Assembly: GCA_020722375.1 (NCBI GenBank)
Contig: DYKX01000002.1
Span: 1 to 52,079, forward strand
Direction: 5' to 3'
DNA from: Anaerolinea thermophila
GTDB lineage: Bacteria; Chloroflexota; Anaerolineae; Anaerolineales; Villigracilaceae
DNA: 52,079 bases
The notes under the pieces were generated by a model. The model had not been told where the DNA came from and ran no database searches. It was given only the letters and a program-made list of their open reading frames with translations. A program made the position numbers and the translations under genes. This document shows positions 50,921 through 52,079 of the stretch, in pieces (positions within the stretch are counted from its first letter, which is position 1; every line of letters starts with the position of its first letter).

Positions 50921-52066
50921 ATGGATTTCGACCTGAACGAAGAACAACGCATGTGGAAGAAAACCGTCCACGAGTTTGTGGCGGCCGAGGTGCAGCCCAA
51001 AGCCCGCGAGGTGGACGAAACCGACCAGTTCAATTGGGAGGCGGTGCGCAAGGGGGGGGCGATCGGCCTGCTCGGGCTGAGCATCCCCGAAGAGTACGGC
51101 GGCGCGGGCGTGGATAGCATCAGCACGATGATCGCCATCGAGGAACTCGGCTGGGGGTGCGGGTCCACCGCGTTGGCGCTGGCGGCGCACAACGGTCTCG
51201 GCACCGCGCCTCTCGTCAAGTATGGAAGCGAAGAACTCAAGAAGAAGTGGCTTCCCCTCGTCTCCAGCGGCAAGGGCAAACTCGCCGCGCTGGTGATGAC
51301 CGAACCCGGCGCAGGCTCCGACATTCAGGGCGGCATCACCTGCCGCGCTGAAAAGGTGGGGAATGACTGGGTGCTGAACGGCGCGAAGATGTGGTGTACG
51401 AACGCGTCGATTGCGGAATACATCATCGTCGTCTCGCGCACGGACCGAGGAGGCGGGTCCCGTTCCCTGAGCATGATCCTCGTCCCGACCGATACGCCCG
51501 GTCTGCACATCGCTCCGCCCGAAAAGAAGATGGGACTGCACGGCTCCCCCACCCACGCGGTGACGCTGGAAAACGTCCACGTGCCGCTCGGCAACCTGGT
51601 CGGTGAGGAAGGACGCGGCCTGCATCAGACGCTCGCCACGCTCGACGGCGGACGCATCTCCATCGGCGCCATCTCGCTCGGACTGGCCGAGGCCGCGCTC
51701 GAAGCCGCGCTGGCCTATGCCAAGGAACGCAAAGCCTTCGGGCAGGCCATTGCCAACTTCCAAGCCCTGCAGTGGAAACTGGCTGACGCCGCCACCGAGA
51801 TCGAACTGGCGCGCAGCATGCTCTACAAAGCCGCCTGGCTCAAGGATCAGAACCGTCCCTACACCACCGAGGCCGCCATGGCCAAACTCTTTGCCAGCGA
51901 AATGGCCGAACGCGTCTGCTACAACGCCATCCAGATCCACGGCGGATACGGATACAGCCGCGAATACCCCGTGGAGCGCATGTACCGCGACGCCCGCCTG
52001 ATGACCATCGGCGAGGGGACGAGCGAGGTGCAACGCCTGGTGATTGCGCGCGCCACGCTGAGGTAG
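50921..52066 (+). CDS. acyl-CoA dehydrogenase
   Basis: FAD-linked dehydrogenase of the first beta-oxidation-type step, electrons to ETF. 381 residues, complete. N-terminal helical domain, VMTEPGAGSDIQGGIT and W-L-G-K-M-like WVLNGAKMWCTNA, then the flavin motif IGAISLGLAEAALEAAL and the C-terminal HGGYGYSREYPVERMYRDARLMTIGEGTSEVQ that holds the catalytic Glu region. GGAGG precedes the ATG. Chain-length preference cannot be told. Confidence 0.93.
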   Translation: MDFDLNEEQRMWKKTVHEFVAAEVQPKAREVDETDQFNWEAVRKGGAIGLLGLSIPEEYGGAGVDSISTMIAIEELGWGCGSTALALAAHNGLGTAPLVKYGSEELKKKWLPLVSSGKGKLAALVMTEPGAGSDIQGGITCRAEKVGNDWVLNGAKMWCTNASIAEYIIVVSRTDRGGGSRSLSMILVPTDTPGLHIAPPEKKMGLHGSPTHAVTLENVHVPLGNLVGEEGRGLHQTLATLDGGRISIGAISLGLAEAALEAALAYAKERKAFGQAIANFQALQWKLADAATEIELARSMLYKAAWLKDQNRPYTTEAAMAKLFASEMAERVCYNAIQIHGGYGYSREYPVERMYRDARLMTIGEGTSEVQRLVIARATLR

Positions 52067-52079
52067 GCTGTTTATCACT

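Overview
This 52 kb window is chromosomal DNA, GC-rich, from a bacterium that I place in the Chloroflexota, probably Anaerolineae. This is an inference. It rests on the gene mix: CarD, YwiC-like, a DUF5679-type zinc finger on TopA, a mre-mrdA-min-rodA block, PrsW-free SH3 surface proteins and a cytochrome c-b fusion. It also rests on frequent TTG starts and a high load of short palindromic repeats. There is no prophage, CRISPR array or rRNA operon. One tRNA-Gln is present.

Layout. 1-3,966 is an accessory end: hairpin repeats, a type IIG restriction-modification gene carrying two in-frame repeat insertions, and a RAYT-type Y1 transposase flanked by its REP palindromes. 3,961-14,275 holds housekeeping genes: Mut7-C nuclease, MFS transporter, tRNA-Gln beside glnS, RtcB ligase, a CBS-ACT sensor, VTT protein plus M20 peptidase, cyclophilin and uridine kinase. 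14,324-24,479 holds DegV, then a co-directional cell-shape and division block: mreB-mreC-mreD-mrdA, minC-minD-minE-rodA, gltX. 24,512-34,578 is on the minus strand: a membrane protein, a methyltransferase with its small membrane partner, topA, manC, dprA, and the ribosome and SRP set ffh-rpsP-khpA-rimM. 34,817-40,978 holds an A-type Fe-S carrier, twin SH3 surface proteins, a zinc-ribbon protein, a 2-hydroxyacid dehydrogenase, a SufR-like regulator with a SufT-like partner, and an XRE-cupin regulator. 40,986-52,066 holds a very large cyclase-ATPase-TPR protein, an amidohydrolase, a CarD operon, a respiratory operon (YwiC-like, DUF2007, DsrE, cytochrome c-b fusion, Rieske) and an acyl-CoA dehydrogenase.

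Two themes run through the window. First, seven genes have a -10 hexamer (TATAAT or close) 6-7 bases before the ATG and no ribosome binding site, so they are probably read from leaderless mRNAs. Second, several unrelated families of short palindromic repeats are scattered between genes. At least four copies lie inside reading frames without breaking them. Other copies supply the stop codon of the neighbouring gene, and one forms the presumed 5' leader of the mre operon.

All functions are read from sequence motifs by eye. No database search was run.
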